From assembly GCA_045648785.1 (NCBI GenBank), contig JAZROP010000040.1:1-61342 (forward strand): a stretch of 61,342 nucleotides of DNA, read 5' to 3'. Source of the DNA: RGIG7450 sp045648785. GTDB lineage: Bacteria > Bacillota > Clostridia > RUG12999. Shown piece by piece: positions 32,779 to 40,844 of the stretch. The notes beneath the pieces were generated by a model. That model made no database searches. It saw only the letters and a list, made by a program, of their open reading frames with translations, and was not told the origin of the DNA. Position 1 is the stretch's first letter. Every line of letters starts with the position of its first letter. The translations under genes and the position numbers were made by a program.

Positions 32779-34202
32779 AAAACTCCTACGAAAGTCCATT
32801 TTGCAGCAGATATGCAAGTCCTGAAATGCAGTATATCTTCTCACCGGACATGAAATTTAAAACCTGGCGCAAACTGTGGATTATTCTTGCAGAATCAGAA
32901 AAAGAACTCGGGCTTGATATTACCGATGCACAAATTGCTCAGCTCAAAGAACACGCCGAAGACATTAACTATGATGTCGCAGCTGAAAACGAACGCCGCG
33001 TTCGTCACGATGTTATGGCGCATGTCCTTGCCTATGGCGAACAATGTCCCGACGCTAAAGCAATTATTCACCTTGGTGCAACCTCCTGTTATGTGGGCGA
33101 TAATACCGACCTGATAATAATGACTGAGGCATTAAAGCTTGTCCGCAAAAAACTTATTGGCGCTATTGCTGCTCTTTCTGAGTTTGCAGACACATATAAA
33201 TCACAGCCTACCCTTGGCTTTACACATTTTCAGCCGGCTCAGCTCACTACCGTCGGCAAAAGAGCTACCTTGTGGCTTCATGATTTGGTTCTGGATTTGC
33301 AGGAAATTGATTTCCGTCTTGCAAACATGAGACTTCTTGGTTCCAAAGGAACTACCGGTACTCAGGCAAGTTTTCTAGAACTTTTCGACGGCGACCACGC
33401 CAAGGTGCGTGCTCTTGATAATAAAATTGCAGAAAAACTTGGTTTTGACGGTGTTTATCCTGTATCTGGACAGACTTATTCAAGAAAAATTGATTCACTT
33501 GTTTTAAATGTATTGAGCGGAATTGCGCAGAGTGCTCACAAATTCAGCAATGACATCCGTCTGCTTCAGCATTTAAAAGAAGTTGAAGAGCCTTTTGGCA
33601 AATCTCAGATTGGTTCTTCTGCTATGGCATACAAACGCAATCCTATGCGTAGCGAGCGTATGGCAGCGCTTTCCCGTTATGTGATAAGTGACACATTAAA
33701 TCCTGCTATCACCTCAGCTACACAATGGTTTGAGCGCACTCTTGATGACTCTGCCAATAAAAGAATCAGTGTTTCCGAAGCATTTCTTGCCATTGATGCC
33801 ATCTTAAACCTTTATCTTAATATAACAAACGGTCTTGTAGTTTATCCTAAAATTATAAATTCACACATGATGGCAGAGCTTCCTTTTATGGCAACAGAAA
33901 ATATTCTGATGTCCGCTGTCAAAAAAGGTGGCGACCGTCAGGAACTACACGAAAAAATTCGCGTTCATTCCATGGAAGCTGCTAAGGTTGTTAAAACAGA
34001 AGGAAAGCCAAATGATCTCATCTCCAGAATTGCTGCAGATGACACTTTTGACTTGACAATTAGTGAATTAAATGGTATCTTAGAACCAGAGAACTTTATC
34101 GGTCGTGCCCCCGAGCAGACAACTGAATTTTTAAATGATGTTGTTTATCCGATACTCAAAGATAATCCTGATTATATAAAAGCTGCTGATTTATCTGTTT
34201 AA
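32775..34202 (+). CDS. purB: Adenylosuccinate lyase
   Basis: The 475-residue fumarase-superfamily enzyme cleaves adenylosuccinate and SAICAR, releasing fumarate. Seen: RHDVMAHV near 77, HLGATSCYVGDN near 98, TLGFTHFQPAQ near 145, and the family signature GSSAMAYKRNP near 285 carrying the catalytic serine loop. Length is typical of the longer Clostridial form. Aspartate made or used by the overlapping aminotransferase gene is a co-substrate for the step before it. Confidence 0.96.
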   Translation: MKNSYESPFCSRYASPEMQYIFSPDMKFKTWRKLWIILAESEKELGLDITDAQIAQLKEHAEDINYDVAAENERRVRHDVMAHVLAYGEQCPDAKAIIHLGATSCYVGDNTDLIIMTEALKLVRKKLIGAIAALSEFADTYKSQPTLGFTHFQPAQLTTVGKRATLWLHDLVLDLQEIDFRLANMRLLGSKGTTGTQASFLELFDGDHAKVRALDNKIAEKLGFDGVYPVSGQTYSRKIDSLVLNVLSGIAQSAHKFSNDIRLLQHLKEVEEPFGKSQIGSSAMAYKRNPMRSERMAALSRYVISDTLNPAITSATQWFERTLDDSANKRISVSEAFLAIDAILNLYLNITNGLVVYPKIINSHMMAELPFMATENILMSAVKKGGDRQELHEKIRVHSMEAAKVVKTEGKPNDLISRIAADDTFDLTISELNGILEPENFIGRAPEQTTEFLNDVVYPILKDNPDYIKAADLSV

Positions 34203-34226
34203 TTAATTGTAAAGGATTGATAAAAT

Positions 34227-35003
34227 ATGGCAAAATTTGATTTTATTAAGCTTCCCTTTTTTAAAAACACTTACACTGTAGCTACAACAATAAATAAAAA
34301 GTTTTTCAAAAACATTTCAATATTAACACTCGCTCTGTTGTCTGCTTGTTTTTCACTTCTTTGTGTTGCTTTTATATTTTTTGCCGGACTGGACAAATTT
34401 GTTTCGCAAATTTTCATTAACAATCCGGACATACGCAATCTTTTCATATCTATCGTTCACTCTTTTGCAGCTCTGTTTGCAATTTTGTACGCTTCCTTTT
34501 TCATTGATAAGAAAAGGTATGATGGAAAGATTGTTTCCCCTGCGATTGTTACGGTAATATCCTTTACCCTCACGCTGTTTCTTGCTTGGAGATGTTATTT
34601 TTTAAACGACCTTGATATTCTGGTTTTTATTATATCTGCAGATGGTATTATGCTGTCAATATTTTTACTATTCCTTGCAATTTTGCAATATGATGTAATA
34701 AGCAAAAGAACATCACACAGACATGCACTAAGCTCAACTATCAGGGTATTATCAGTTGTATCAGCAATATTGTTCGCGTTTTCTCTTTTCACTTATTACG
34801 ACTATTTTTCACATTTTCTGACAATTATTGCACATACCTCGCTCAGTGCTTTCCAGACAGACGCTCTTGTGCTCTTTCTGTTTATGTTATCAGAGCTTAT
34901 TCTTATTACAACAATTATTATGATGTTCATTCTCGAGCGCAGGCTTAATATAATGCTCAAAGAATTTACCGAAAAGGTAAGAAGCAGAACGAAAAAACAA
35001 TAA
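34227..35003 (+). CDS. Six-helix membrane protein, unknown
   Basis: The 258-residue protein has about six hydrophobic segments (near 28-50, 66-88, 102-122, 127-150, 170-190 and 210-232), with a basic C-terminal tail (RSRTKKQ). I do not recognise a family. It follows purB by 24 bp and shares its terminator, so it is probably the last gene of that operon. The start has a modest AAAGGAT upstream. Confidence 0.7.
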   Translation: MAKFDFIKLPFFKNTYTVATTINKKFFKNISILTLALLSACFSLLCVAFIFFAGLDKFVSQIFINNPDIRNLFISIVHSFAALFAILYASFFIDKKRYDGKIVSPAIVTVISFTLTLFLAWRCYFLNDLDILVFIISADGIMLSIFLLFLAILQYDVISKRTSHRHALSSTIRVLSVVSAILFAFSLFTYYDYFSHFLTIIAHTSLSAFQTDALVLFLFMLSELILITTIIMMFILERRLNIMLKEFTEKVRSRTKKQ

Positions 35004-35010
35004 ACAAACC

Positions 35011-35043
35011 AAAACGGCTGTTGCTTTGACAACAGCCGTTTTT
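35011..35043 (+). terminator. Terminator of the aminotransferase-purB operon
   Basis: AAAACGGCTGTTG, loop CTTTGA, CAACAGCCGTTTTT: a strong stem with a T run. Confidence 0.9.
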
Positions 35044-35126
35044 CTATTTTGTTAATCTTAAAACATTCCCATCATTTTCGTTGCGAATAACAAGCAGAGC
35101 TCCCACATATTTTGTGTTTAGTCAAG

Positions 35127-35150
35127 AAAAAAGGACGCCTGTCGGCATCC
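35127..35150 (-). terminator. Terminator of the DtxR-like gene
   Basis: On the minus strand GGATGCC-GACA-GGCGTCC with a G-T pair is followed by TTTTTTC, just after the stop at 35153. Confidence 0.8.
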
Positions 35151-35152
35151 AT

Positions 35153-35524
35153 TTATTTGCTTTTTTCTTCTAAAAATTCCTTTAATTTTTCAAAGGTCTT
35201 TTGACTTATGTCATGCTCCATTTTGCAGCTGTCCTCATAGGCGGTCTGTTCGTCTACCCCAAGCAATATAAGCGCCTGAGCAATTACGCCATGGCGTTCA
35301 AACACACATTCAGCAATTTCCATACCTTTTTTGGTCAGCGAAATGCCGCCATTTTCATCAGTAGTTATATATCCTTCCTCTCGGAAGTTTTTCATAGCTA
35401 CCGACACGCTGGGTTTTGTAAAACCAAGTTCGGTTGCCACATCAATACTGCGGACATGCCCGTTTTTCCTTTTCAGCATCAAAATTGTTTCAAGATAATT
35501 TTCTGCCGATTCTTTTATTTTCAT
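35153..35524 (-). CDS. DtxR/MntR-type metal-dependent repressor
   Basis: The 123-residue protein has the winged-helix N-terminus (SIDVATELGFTKPSVSVAMKNF near residues 25-45) and the metal-sensing dimerisation helix with ligand-type residues in AECVFERHG, EDSCKMEHDIS. It lacks the SH3-like third domain, as in MntR. It lies 54 bp downstream of copA on the same strand, but the GTTAG/CTAAC operators ahead of the divergent feoAB genes are the best candidates for its targets, so iron or manganese is the likely effector. Confidence 0.9.
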   Translation of the reverse strand: MKIKESAENYLETILMLKRKNGHVRSIDVATELGFTKPSVSVAMKNFREEGYITTDENGGISLTKKGMEIAECVFERHGVIAQALILLGVDEQTAYEDSCKMEHDISQKTFEKLKEFLEEKSK

Positions 35525-35578
35525 GTATAAAAACCTCTATTTTTTTATTATGAAAATATTGTACCACAAAAAAACTCT

Positions 35579-35782
35579 TTAGTCAATCACCTTATATCCC
35601 TGGTCCTCAACTGTTTTCTTTAAGAGAGCAAAATCAACATCTTTTTCCATTTTAATGACTGCCGATTCTTTTTCGTGGCTTACAATTGCTTCTGTTACGC
35701 CGTCAATCTCTTCAAGACATTTTTTAACTCTTGCCTCGCAATGCATACACATCATACCTTCAATTCTCATTACTTTTTCCAT
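35579..35782 (-). CDS. Possible separate CopZ-like chaperone by internal initiation
   Basis: This is a nested reading of the same frame as copA, from Met751 to the shared stop, giving a 67-residue protein with the metal site MCMHCEARV and the usual CopZ length. AAAGGGAG is placed 7 nt ahead of the ATG, a stronger site than in many real starts nearby. It would deliver copper to CopA as a free chaperone. Alternatively the site is a relic of a formerly separate copZ gene now fused by loss of a stop codon. The frame is certain; separate expression is inference. Confidence 0.45.
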   Translation of the reverse strand: MEKVMRIEGMMCMHCEARVKKCLEEIDGVTEAIVSHEKESAVIKMEKDVDFALLKKTVEDQGYKVID

Positions 35783-38032
35783 AATTTTTCTCCCTTTCTT
35801 TTCTATTTTCTTATCTTTTTTATTGCTTCTTATGTCTACAAAATTAAGTCTGAGTGCATTTGTTACCACACAAAAGCTTGAAAGACTCATTGCTGCTGCC
35901 CCGAACATTGGCGAAAGCTGCCACCCGAAAGTTCCTATCCATACTCCCGCCGCAAGTGGTATGCCAATTGCATTGTAAATAAACGCCCAGAACAAATTTT
36001 CACGAATATTTTTAAGTGTCGCACGGCTGAGTCTTATAGCTGCCGAGACATCCGTCAGCCGATTTTTCATAAGCACAACATCTGCCGCATCTATAGCAAT
36101 ATCGGCGCCCGCACCTATCGCAATACCAACATCCGCACTTGTAAGCGCCGGTGCGTCATTTATCCCGTCGCCCACCATAATTACTCTGCCCTCTTTTTTC
36201 AGCCCTTTTACAGCCTTTTCCTTGTCTCCCGGCAGAACATCCGCAATTATTGCATCAATACCCGTCAGCTCGCCCACCGCTTTTGCAGTTTTCTTATTGT
36301 CCCCTGTGAGCATCAACACTTTAATACCCATATTTTGAAGTTCTCTAACCGCTGTCGGGCTATCCTCTTTTATCGCATCTGACACCGCAATTATTCCTTT
36401 TAATTCACCGTCATATACAAAAAACAGCGGTGTTTTCCCTGCGTCCGCCAGGTTTTCTGCACGATAAATGATTTCTTCAGAAATCTTAGTTTTTTTCGAA
36501 ACAAACTGGAGATTCCCCGCAAATGAACTTTTTCCGGAAACAGTCGCCGCTATTCCATTGCCGGGAAAAACTTCAAAGCAGTCTGTGGTTTCCACTTCAA
36601 TTTTTAGTGTCTCAGCCTTGTTACAAATTGCTTTTGCAATTGGATGTTCACTTTTTATTTCAAGTGAATATGCAAGCTTTAAAAGTTCGGACTCGCTGCC
36701 AGCAAGCGTTAATATATCTGTCACCTCCGGCTCGCCTTTAGTGACCGTTCCCGTCTTATCCAAAACAACAATTTCTGCTTTTCCTGCTGACTCTAGCGAC
36801 TGTGCTGTTTTAAAAAGAATTCCATTTTTTGCTCCCACGCCATTGCCCACCATAATTGCAACTGGTGTTGCAAGTCCTAGCGCACAAGGACAACTTATAA
36901 CAAGCACGGAAATTGCCCGTGCAATTACAAAAGAAATTTCCTTACCCAATATCAGCCATATGACAAATGTCAGGGCTGATATTATCATAACCGCCGGAAC
37001 AAAAATTCCCGAGACCTTATCTGCAACCTTTTCAATTGGCGCCTTGGTAGCTGCTGCATCACTCACCATTTTTATAATCTGCGAAAGAAGTGTATCCTCG
37101 CCTACTTTTGTTGCCTCACATTTTATATATCCCGTCATATTGACAGTGCCTGCCGAAACGCTGTCACCGACCGATTTATCTACCGGAATACTCTCGCCTG
37201 TTAATGCCGATTCATTTACTGCCGAGTGTCCTTCTATAACAACCGCGTCTGCCGGAACCGTTTCTCCAGGTTTTACAATAAACAAATCTCCTTTTTTTAT
37301 TTCTGCTGCTGGAATAGTTTTTTCATGCCCGCCGACAATTATAACCGCAGTTTTAGGAGCGAGTTTCACAAGACTTTTAAGTGCGTTCGTTGTTTTCCCT
37401 TTGGAGCGCGTTTCAAGCATTTTGCCAACTGTTATAAGTGTCAAAATCATTGCTGCAGACTCAAAATACAAGTCATGTAAAAGCTCATGTCCCACATTAG
37501 AAACGGTCATTGCAAAAAGCACCGCTATACTGTAAGCAAAGGACGCACCTGACCCAAGTGCAACAAGCGTATCCATGTTGGGAGCTCCTCTAAATAAACT
37601 TTTGAACCCATTTACAAAAAACTTTTTATTTATAATCATAACCGCTATGGAAAGAAGCATCTGTATCATCCCAATTGCAATGTGATTATTCTCAAAAAAC
37701 TTTGGGAGGGGGAAATTCCACATTGTATGTCCCATTGATATATACATAAGAAGAATAAGAAATACAAGCGAAGAAATAAGTCTGCGTTTTAAAACCGGAG
37801 TTTCCCTGTCCTCCAAGGCGTCGTCCTCTTTTTTTACATTGCTGTTTATACCATATCCGGCTTTTTCAACCGCAGATATAATTTCTGTTTCTGAAACAGA
37901 CCCTTCTACAACCATGGTATTTGTAAGCAGACTTACATTACACTTGGTTACCCCGTCAACTGCCGAAACTGCTTTTTCAACACGGGCACTACATGCCGCG
38001 CAGGTCATCCCCGTAACCTCAAATTTTTTCAT
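35579..38032 (-). CDS. copA: Copper-exporting P1B ATPase with C-terminal CopZ-like domain
   Basis: The 817-residue protein has an N-terminal heavy-metal domain (MTCAACSARVEK near residue 8), eight membrane segments, the transport motif CPCALG, the phosphorylation motif DKTGTVT and GDGINDAPAL. It pumps Cu(I) out of the cytoplasm. After the usual C-terminus (near 740) a Lys-rich linker leads to a second heavy-metal domain with GMMCMHCEARV, residues 751-817, a complete CopZ-like chaperone. An AAAGGGAG 7 nt upstream of its first Met suggests internal initiation. GAGGTG precedes the main start. Confidence 0.95.
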   Translation of the reverse strand: MKKFEVTGMTCAACSARVEKAVSAVDGVTKCNVSLLTNTMVVEGSVSETEIISAVEKAGYGINSNVKKEDDALEDRETPVLKRRLISSLVFLILLMYISMGHTMWNFPLPKFFENNHIAIGMIQMLLSIAVMIINKKFFVNGFKSLFRGAPNMDTLVALGSGASFAYSIAVLFAMTVSNVGHELLHDLYFESAAMILTLITVGKMLETRSKGKTTNALKSLVKLAPKTAVIIVGGHEKTIPAAEIKKGDLFIVKPGETVPADAVVIEGHSAVNESALTGESIPVDKSVGDSVSAGTVNMTGYIKCEATKVGEDTLLSQIIKMVSDAAATKAPIEKVADKVSGIFVPAVMIISALTFVIWLILGKEISFVIARAISVLVISCPCALGLATPVAIMVGNGVGAKNGILFKTAQSLESAGKAEIVVLDKTGTVTKGEPEVTDILTLAGSESELLKLAYSLEIKSEHPIAKAICNKAETLKIEVETTDCFEVFPGNGIAATVSGKSSFAGNLQFVSKKTKISEEIIYRAENLADAGKTPLFFVYDGELKGIIAVSDAIKEDSPTAVRELQNMGIKVLMLTGDNKKTAKAVGELTGIDAIIADVLPGDKEKAVKGLKKEGRVIMVGDGINDAPALTSADVGIAIGAGADIAIDAADVVLMKNRLTDVSAAIRLSRATLKNIRENLFWAFIYNAIGIPLAAGVWIGTFGWQLSPMFGAAAMSLSSFCVVTNALRLNFVDIRSNKKDKKIEKKGRKIMEKVMRIEGMMCMHCEARVKKCLEEIDGVTEAIVSHEKESAVIKMEKDVDFALLKKTVEDQGYKVID

Positions 38033-38124
38033 TATATCACCTCATTAAAATATCCCATACGAGTATTAACATTTTAACCTTTTTATTTAATTTTGTCAAT
38101 TAGTGAAAATTTTTCCAAAAACAC

Positions 38125-38178
38125 TTGACAAATCCGGTTAGTTATGCTAAACTAACTTAAGAGTTAGACATATCTAAC
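38125..38178 (+). promoter_or_regulatory. feoA promoter with two metal-repressor operators
   Basis: TTGACA (38125-38130), 17 bp, TAAACT (38148-38153). Operator 1 (38137-38156) is GTTAGTT-ATGCTA-AACTAAC, a perfect inverted repeat covering the -10. Operator 2 (38163-38178) is GTTAGACATATCTAAC. Both fit the palindromic style of DtxR-family sites, so high iron should shut the feo genes. Confidence 0.75.
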
Positions 38179-38201
38179 CATAAGGGGTGAATTTATAAAT
38201 T

Positions 38202-38414
38202 ATGAACCTGACTCAAGCTATTCCCGAACAGGAGTACATAATTAAAGAAATTGAAACCGACGATGAAGAACTTGATGCATTTTTATTTTCGCTCGGTTGT
38301 TACAGCGGTGAAAAGATTACCGTTATTTCCCACCTTAAGGGCGGATGCATAGTTTCCATTAAGGACGGCAGATATAATATAGATACTCAGCTTGCAGAAG
38401 CTATTATAATTTAG
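38202..38414 (+). CDS. feoA: FeoA-like ferrous iron transport protein
   Basis: The 70-residue protein has the SH3-like FeoA pattern with a typical central GEKITVISHLKGGCIVSIKDGRYNID segment, split here by key residues G, GG and G. It is a small cytoplasmic partner of FeoB. The GGGGTG upstream fixes the start. A gap of 100 bp to feoB contains a GGGATTGA-CTCT-TCAATCCC hairpin (38414-38433) and a further operator. Confidence 0.88.
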   Translation: MNLTQAIPEQEYIIKEIETDDEELDAFLFSLGCYSGEKITVISHLKGGCIVSIKDGRYNIDTQLAEAIII

Positions 38415-38448
38415 GGATTGACTCTTCAATCCCATTTAATTTGAATTT

Positions 38449-38468
38449 AAGTTAGTTGCAGCTAACTT
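38449..38468 (+). promoter_or_regulatory. Third GTTAG/CTAAC operator, upstream of feoB
   Basis: AAGTTAG-TTGCAG-CTAACTT is a perfect inverted repeat with the same GTTAG-6-CTAAC spacing as the second feoA operator. It lies between feoA and feoB and could repress an internal promoter or block elongation. Confidence 0.7.
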
Positions 38469-38514
38469 TAAATTGATAAACCTTACACGCTACATATTTA
38501 AGGAGGACTACATC

Positions 38515-40518
38515 ATGAGAATTGCTTTAGCGGGCAATCCGAACAGTGGTAAAACCACAATGTATAACGCCCTGACAGGACGCAACGAAAAAGTCGGCAA
38601 CTGGGCAGGTGTTACTGTTGACAAAAGAGAAAGTTCTATTAAAAAAGCTTTCACAGAGGGCAAAGAATTAATTGCCGTTGACCTTCCGGGTGCATATTCA
38701 ATGTCACCATTCACATCCGAAGAAAGCATCACAAGCGGTTACGTTAAAAACGAAAACCCCGATGCTATCATCAACATTGTTGACGCAACAAACTTAAGCA
38801 GGAGCTTGTTTTTTACAACTCAGCTTTTAGAACTTGGAATTCCTGTTGTTGTTGCCTTAAACAAGAGCGATATCAATGAAAAGAAAGACACAAAAATTGA
38901 TACCGAAAATCTTTCAAAACTGCTGGGTTGTCCGGTTATTGAGACAATTTCCACTTCAGATAAAGGTCTTAAAGATGTTATAAAAGCAGTTAACCAGGTA
39001 ATCGGCAAAGAGCAGACTGCTCCATACACTCAGGGTGACATTGACCTTACTGACAAAGCAGTTGTTGAAGCCGCTGACAGAAAACGTTTTACATTCGTTA
39101 ATAAAATTGTTGATACTGTTGAAACAAGAAAGGTTCTCACCAACAAAAAGAACGCGCAGGACAAAATTGATGCTGTGATTACAAACAAATGGGTAGGTCT
39201 TCCTATATTTGCAGTTGTAATGTGGTTTGTATTCTGGGTTTCCCAGGCGTGGCTCGGTCCCTGGCTTGCTGAAGCTGTTTTATGTCCCATCATTGATGGG
39301 TTTGGTGAGCTTGTTGCAGGCTGGATGGAAGGCACAGCTCCTATCCTTCAGACCATTGTTGTTGATGGTATAATCGGCGGTGTAAGTGCCGTTCTCGGTT
39401 TCCTGCCTCTGGTAATGGTAATGTACTTCCTTATAGCACTTTTAGAAGATTGCGGTTATATGGCGCGTGCAACAGTTGTACTTGACCCCATATTTAAAAA
39501 AGTGGGGCTTTCCGGTAAATCGGTAATTCCTTTTGTTATCGGTACAGGTTGTGCAATCCCCGGTATTATGGCTTGCCGTACAATCAGAAACGAGCGTGAA
39601 CGCAGAGCAACTGCAATGCTTGCACCTTTTATGCCCTGCGGTGCAAAGCTTCCAGTTATTGCTCTCTTTGCAGGCGCATTCTTCGGCGACAATGCATGGG
39701 TTGGTACATCAATGTACTTTGTAGGTATTTTACTTATTTTCCTTGGTGCTCTGCTCGTTAATAAAATCGCAGGTCACAAAAACAGAAAATCCTTTTTTAT
39801 AATTGAACTGCCTGAATATAAAGTTCCCAGTATATGGAGAGCTGTTAAATCAATGTGTAGCCGTGGTTGGGCTTACATAGTAAAAGCCGGTACAATCATC
39901 CTTGTTTGTAACGCAGTAGTTACAATCATGCAGGGTTACGGCTGGAACTTTATGCCCACAGAAGACCCAAATACATCAATTCTTGCATCCATTGCAAATC
40001 CTGTTGCAATTCTCCTTATTCCGCTCGGTTTTGGTACATGGCAGATGGCTGCGGCAGCTGTTACAGGCTTTATCGCAAAAGAAAATGTTGTTGGTACTCT
40101 CGCATCTGTTTACGCAATATCCAACTTCATTGACGTTGAAGAGCTTGCTATGGTTGAAGGCGGTGCAGCAGGCGTTGTAGACGCTTTCGGCATCAGTGCA
40201 ATTGCGGCTCTCGCTTGCCTTATGTTCAACCTGTTCACACCTCCCTGCTTTGCAGCAATCGGCGCTATGAACTCTGAAATTAAAAGTAAAAAATGGATGT
40301 TCGGAGGAATTATGCTTCAGCTTGGAACAGGTTATACAGTTGCTTTTTTAGTATACCAGATTGGTACACTGATTACAGAAGGCAAAGTTGGCATAGGTTT
40401 TATTCCCGGCTTAATCGCTGTTATTGCTATGATAGCTGTTGTAGTCTTTTTAATTCAAAAATCAAACAAGGGTCTTAAAGCTGAATATGCTTTAAATTCC
40501 AAAAAAGCCGAAATGTAA
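38515..40518 (+). CDS. feoB: Ferrous iron transporter FeoB
   Basis: The 667-residue protein has the N-terminal GTPase with G1 GNPNSGKTT (residues 7-15), G2 region NWAGVTVDK, G3 DLPG and G4 NKSD, then a membrane domain with the Gate motifs (CAIPGIMACRT and the later GFIAKENVVGTL). It imports Fe2+ under anoxia. The ATG at 38515 is chosen over 38473 because AAGGAGG lies 8 nt upstream and the GTPase motif then starts at the usual place. Confidence 0.97.
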   Translation: MRIALAGNPNSGKTTMYNALTGRNEKVGNWAGVTVDKRESSIKKAFTEGKELIAVDLPGAYSMSPFTSEESITSGYVKNENPDAIINIVDATNLSRSLFFTTQLLELGIPVVVALNKSDINEKKDTKIDTENLSKLLGCPVIETISTSDKGLKDVIKAVNQVIGKEQTAPYTQGDIDLTDKAVVEAADRKRFTFVNKIVDTVETRKVLTNKKNAQDKIDAVITNKWVGLPIFAVVMWFVFWVSQAWLGPWLAEAVLCPIIDGFGELVAGWMEGTAPILQTIVVDGIIGGVSAVLGFLPLVMVMYFLIALLEDCGYMARATVVLDPIFKKVGLSGKSVIPFVIGTGCAIPGIMACRTIRNERERRATAMLAPFMPCGAKLPVIALFAGAFFGDNAWVGTSMYFVGILLIFLGALLVNKIAGHKNRKSFFIIELPEYKVPSIWRAVKSMCSRGWAYIVKAGTIILVCNAVVTIMQGYGWNFMPTEDPNTSILASIANPVAILLIPLGFGTWQMAAAAVTGFIAKENVVGTLASVYAISNFIDVEELAMVEGGAAGVVDAFGISAIAALACLMFNLFTPPCFAAIGAMNSEIKSKKWMFGGIMLQLGTGYTVAFLVYQIGTLITEGKVGIGFIPGLIAVIAMIAVVVFLIQKSNKGLKAEYALNSKKAEM

Positions 40519-40530
40519 TAGGTGATTATA

Positions 40531-40683
40531 ATGAAAAACTTGATTGCGATAGCCGTTATCCTGGTCATTTTAGGCTTGGCAATGGCATATATTGTTAAAC
40601 AAAAGAAAAAAGGTTCTGGCTGCATTGGTTGTCCTTCGCGTAAAGAATGCTCCGGCAGTTGCAACATGAGTAGTAAAATTTAA
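40531..40683 (+). CDS. FeoB-associated Cys-rich membrane protein
   Basis: A 50-residue protein not long enough for most ORF filters. It has one N-terminal membrane helix (about residues 3-21) and a short basic and Cys-rich tail with the CxxC-like sequence SGCIGCPSRKECSGSC, matching the small FeoB partner family of Clostridia. GGTGAT precedes the ATG, 12 bp after feoB. Its role (third Feo component) is inferred from position. Confidence 0.85.
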   Translation: MKNLIAIAVILVILGLAMAYIVKQKKKGSGCIGCPSRKECSGSCNMSSKI

Positions 40684-40692
40684 TAATTTTCA

Positions 40693-40720
40693 GGAGATGT
40701 TAATTAAACATCTCCTTTTT
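40693..40720 (+). terminator. Terminator of the feo operon
   Basis: GGAGATGTT-AATTA-AACATCTCC followed by TTTTTT. Confidence 0.88.
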
Positions 40721-40844
40721 TACATAAATTATTAAGCTTTGATGAAACTAATATGAAAGAGGAATGAAATTTGATAAATCTATTTACAATACAGGTAAAA
40801 TATGCTAAAATTATTGTACTATAATTATAATTGGAGGGTCAGCG

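Noticed and set aside
36468..37535. 355-codon open frame antisense to copA
   Set aside because: Shadow frame over a clear P-type ATPase, Ser/Thr/Pro-rich, no start signal.
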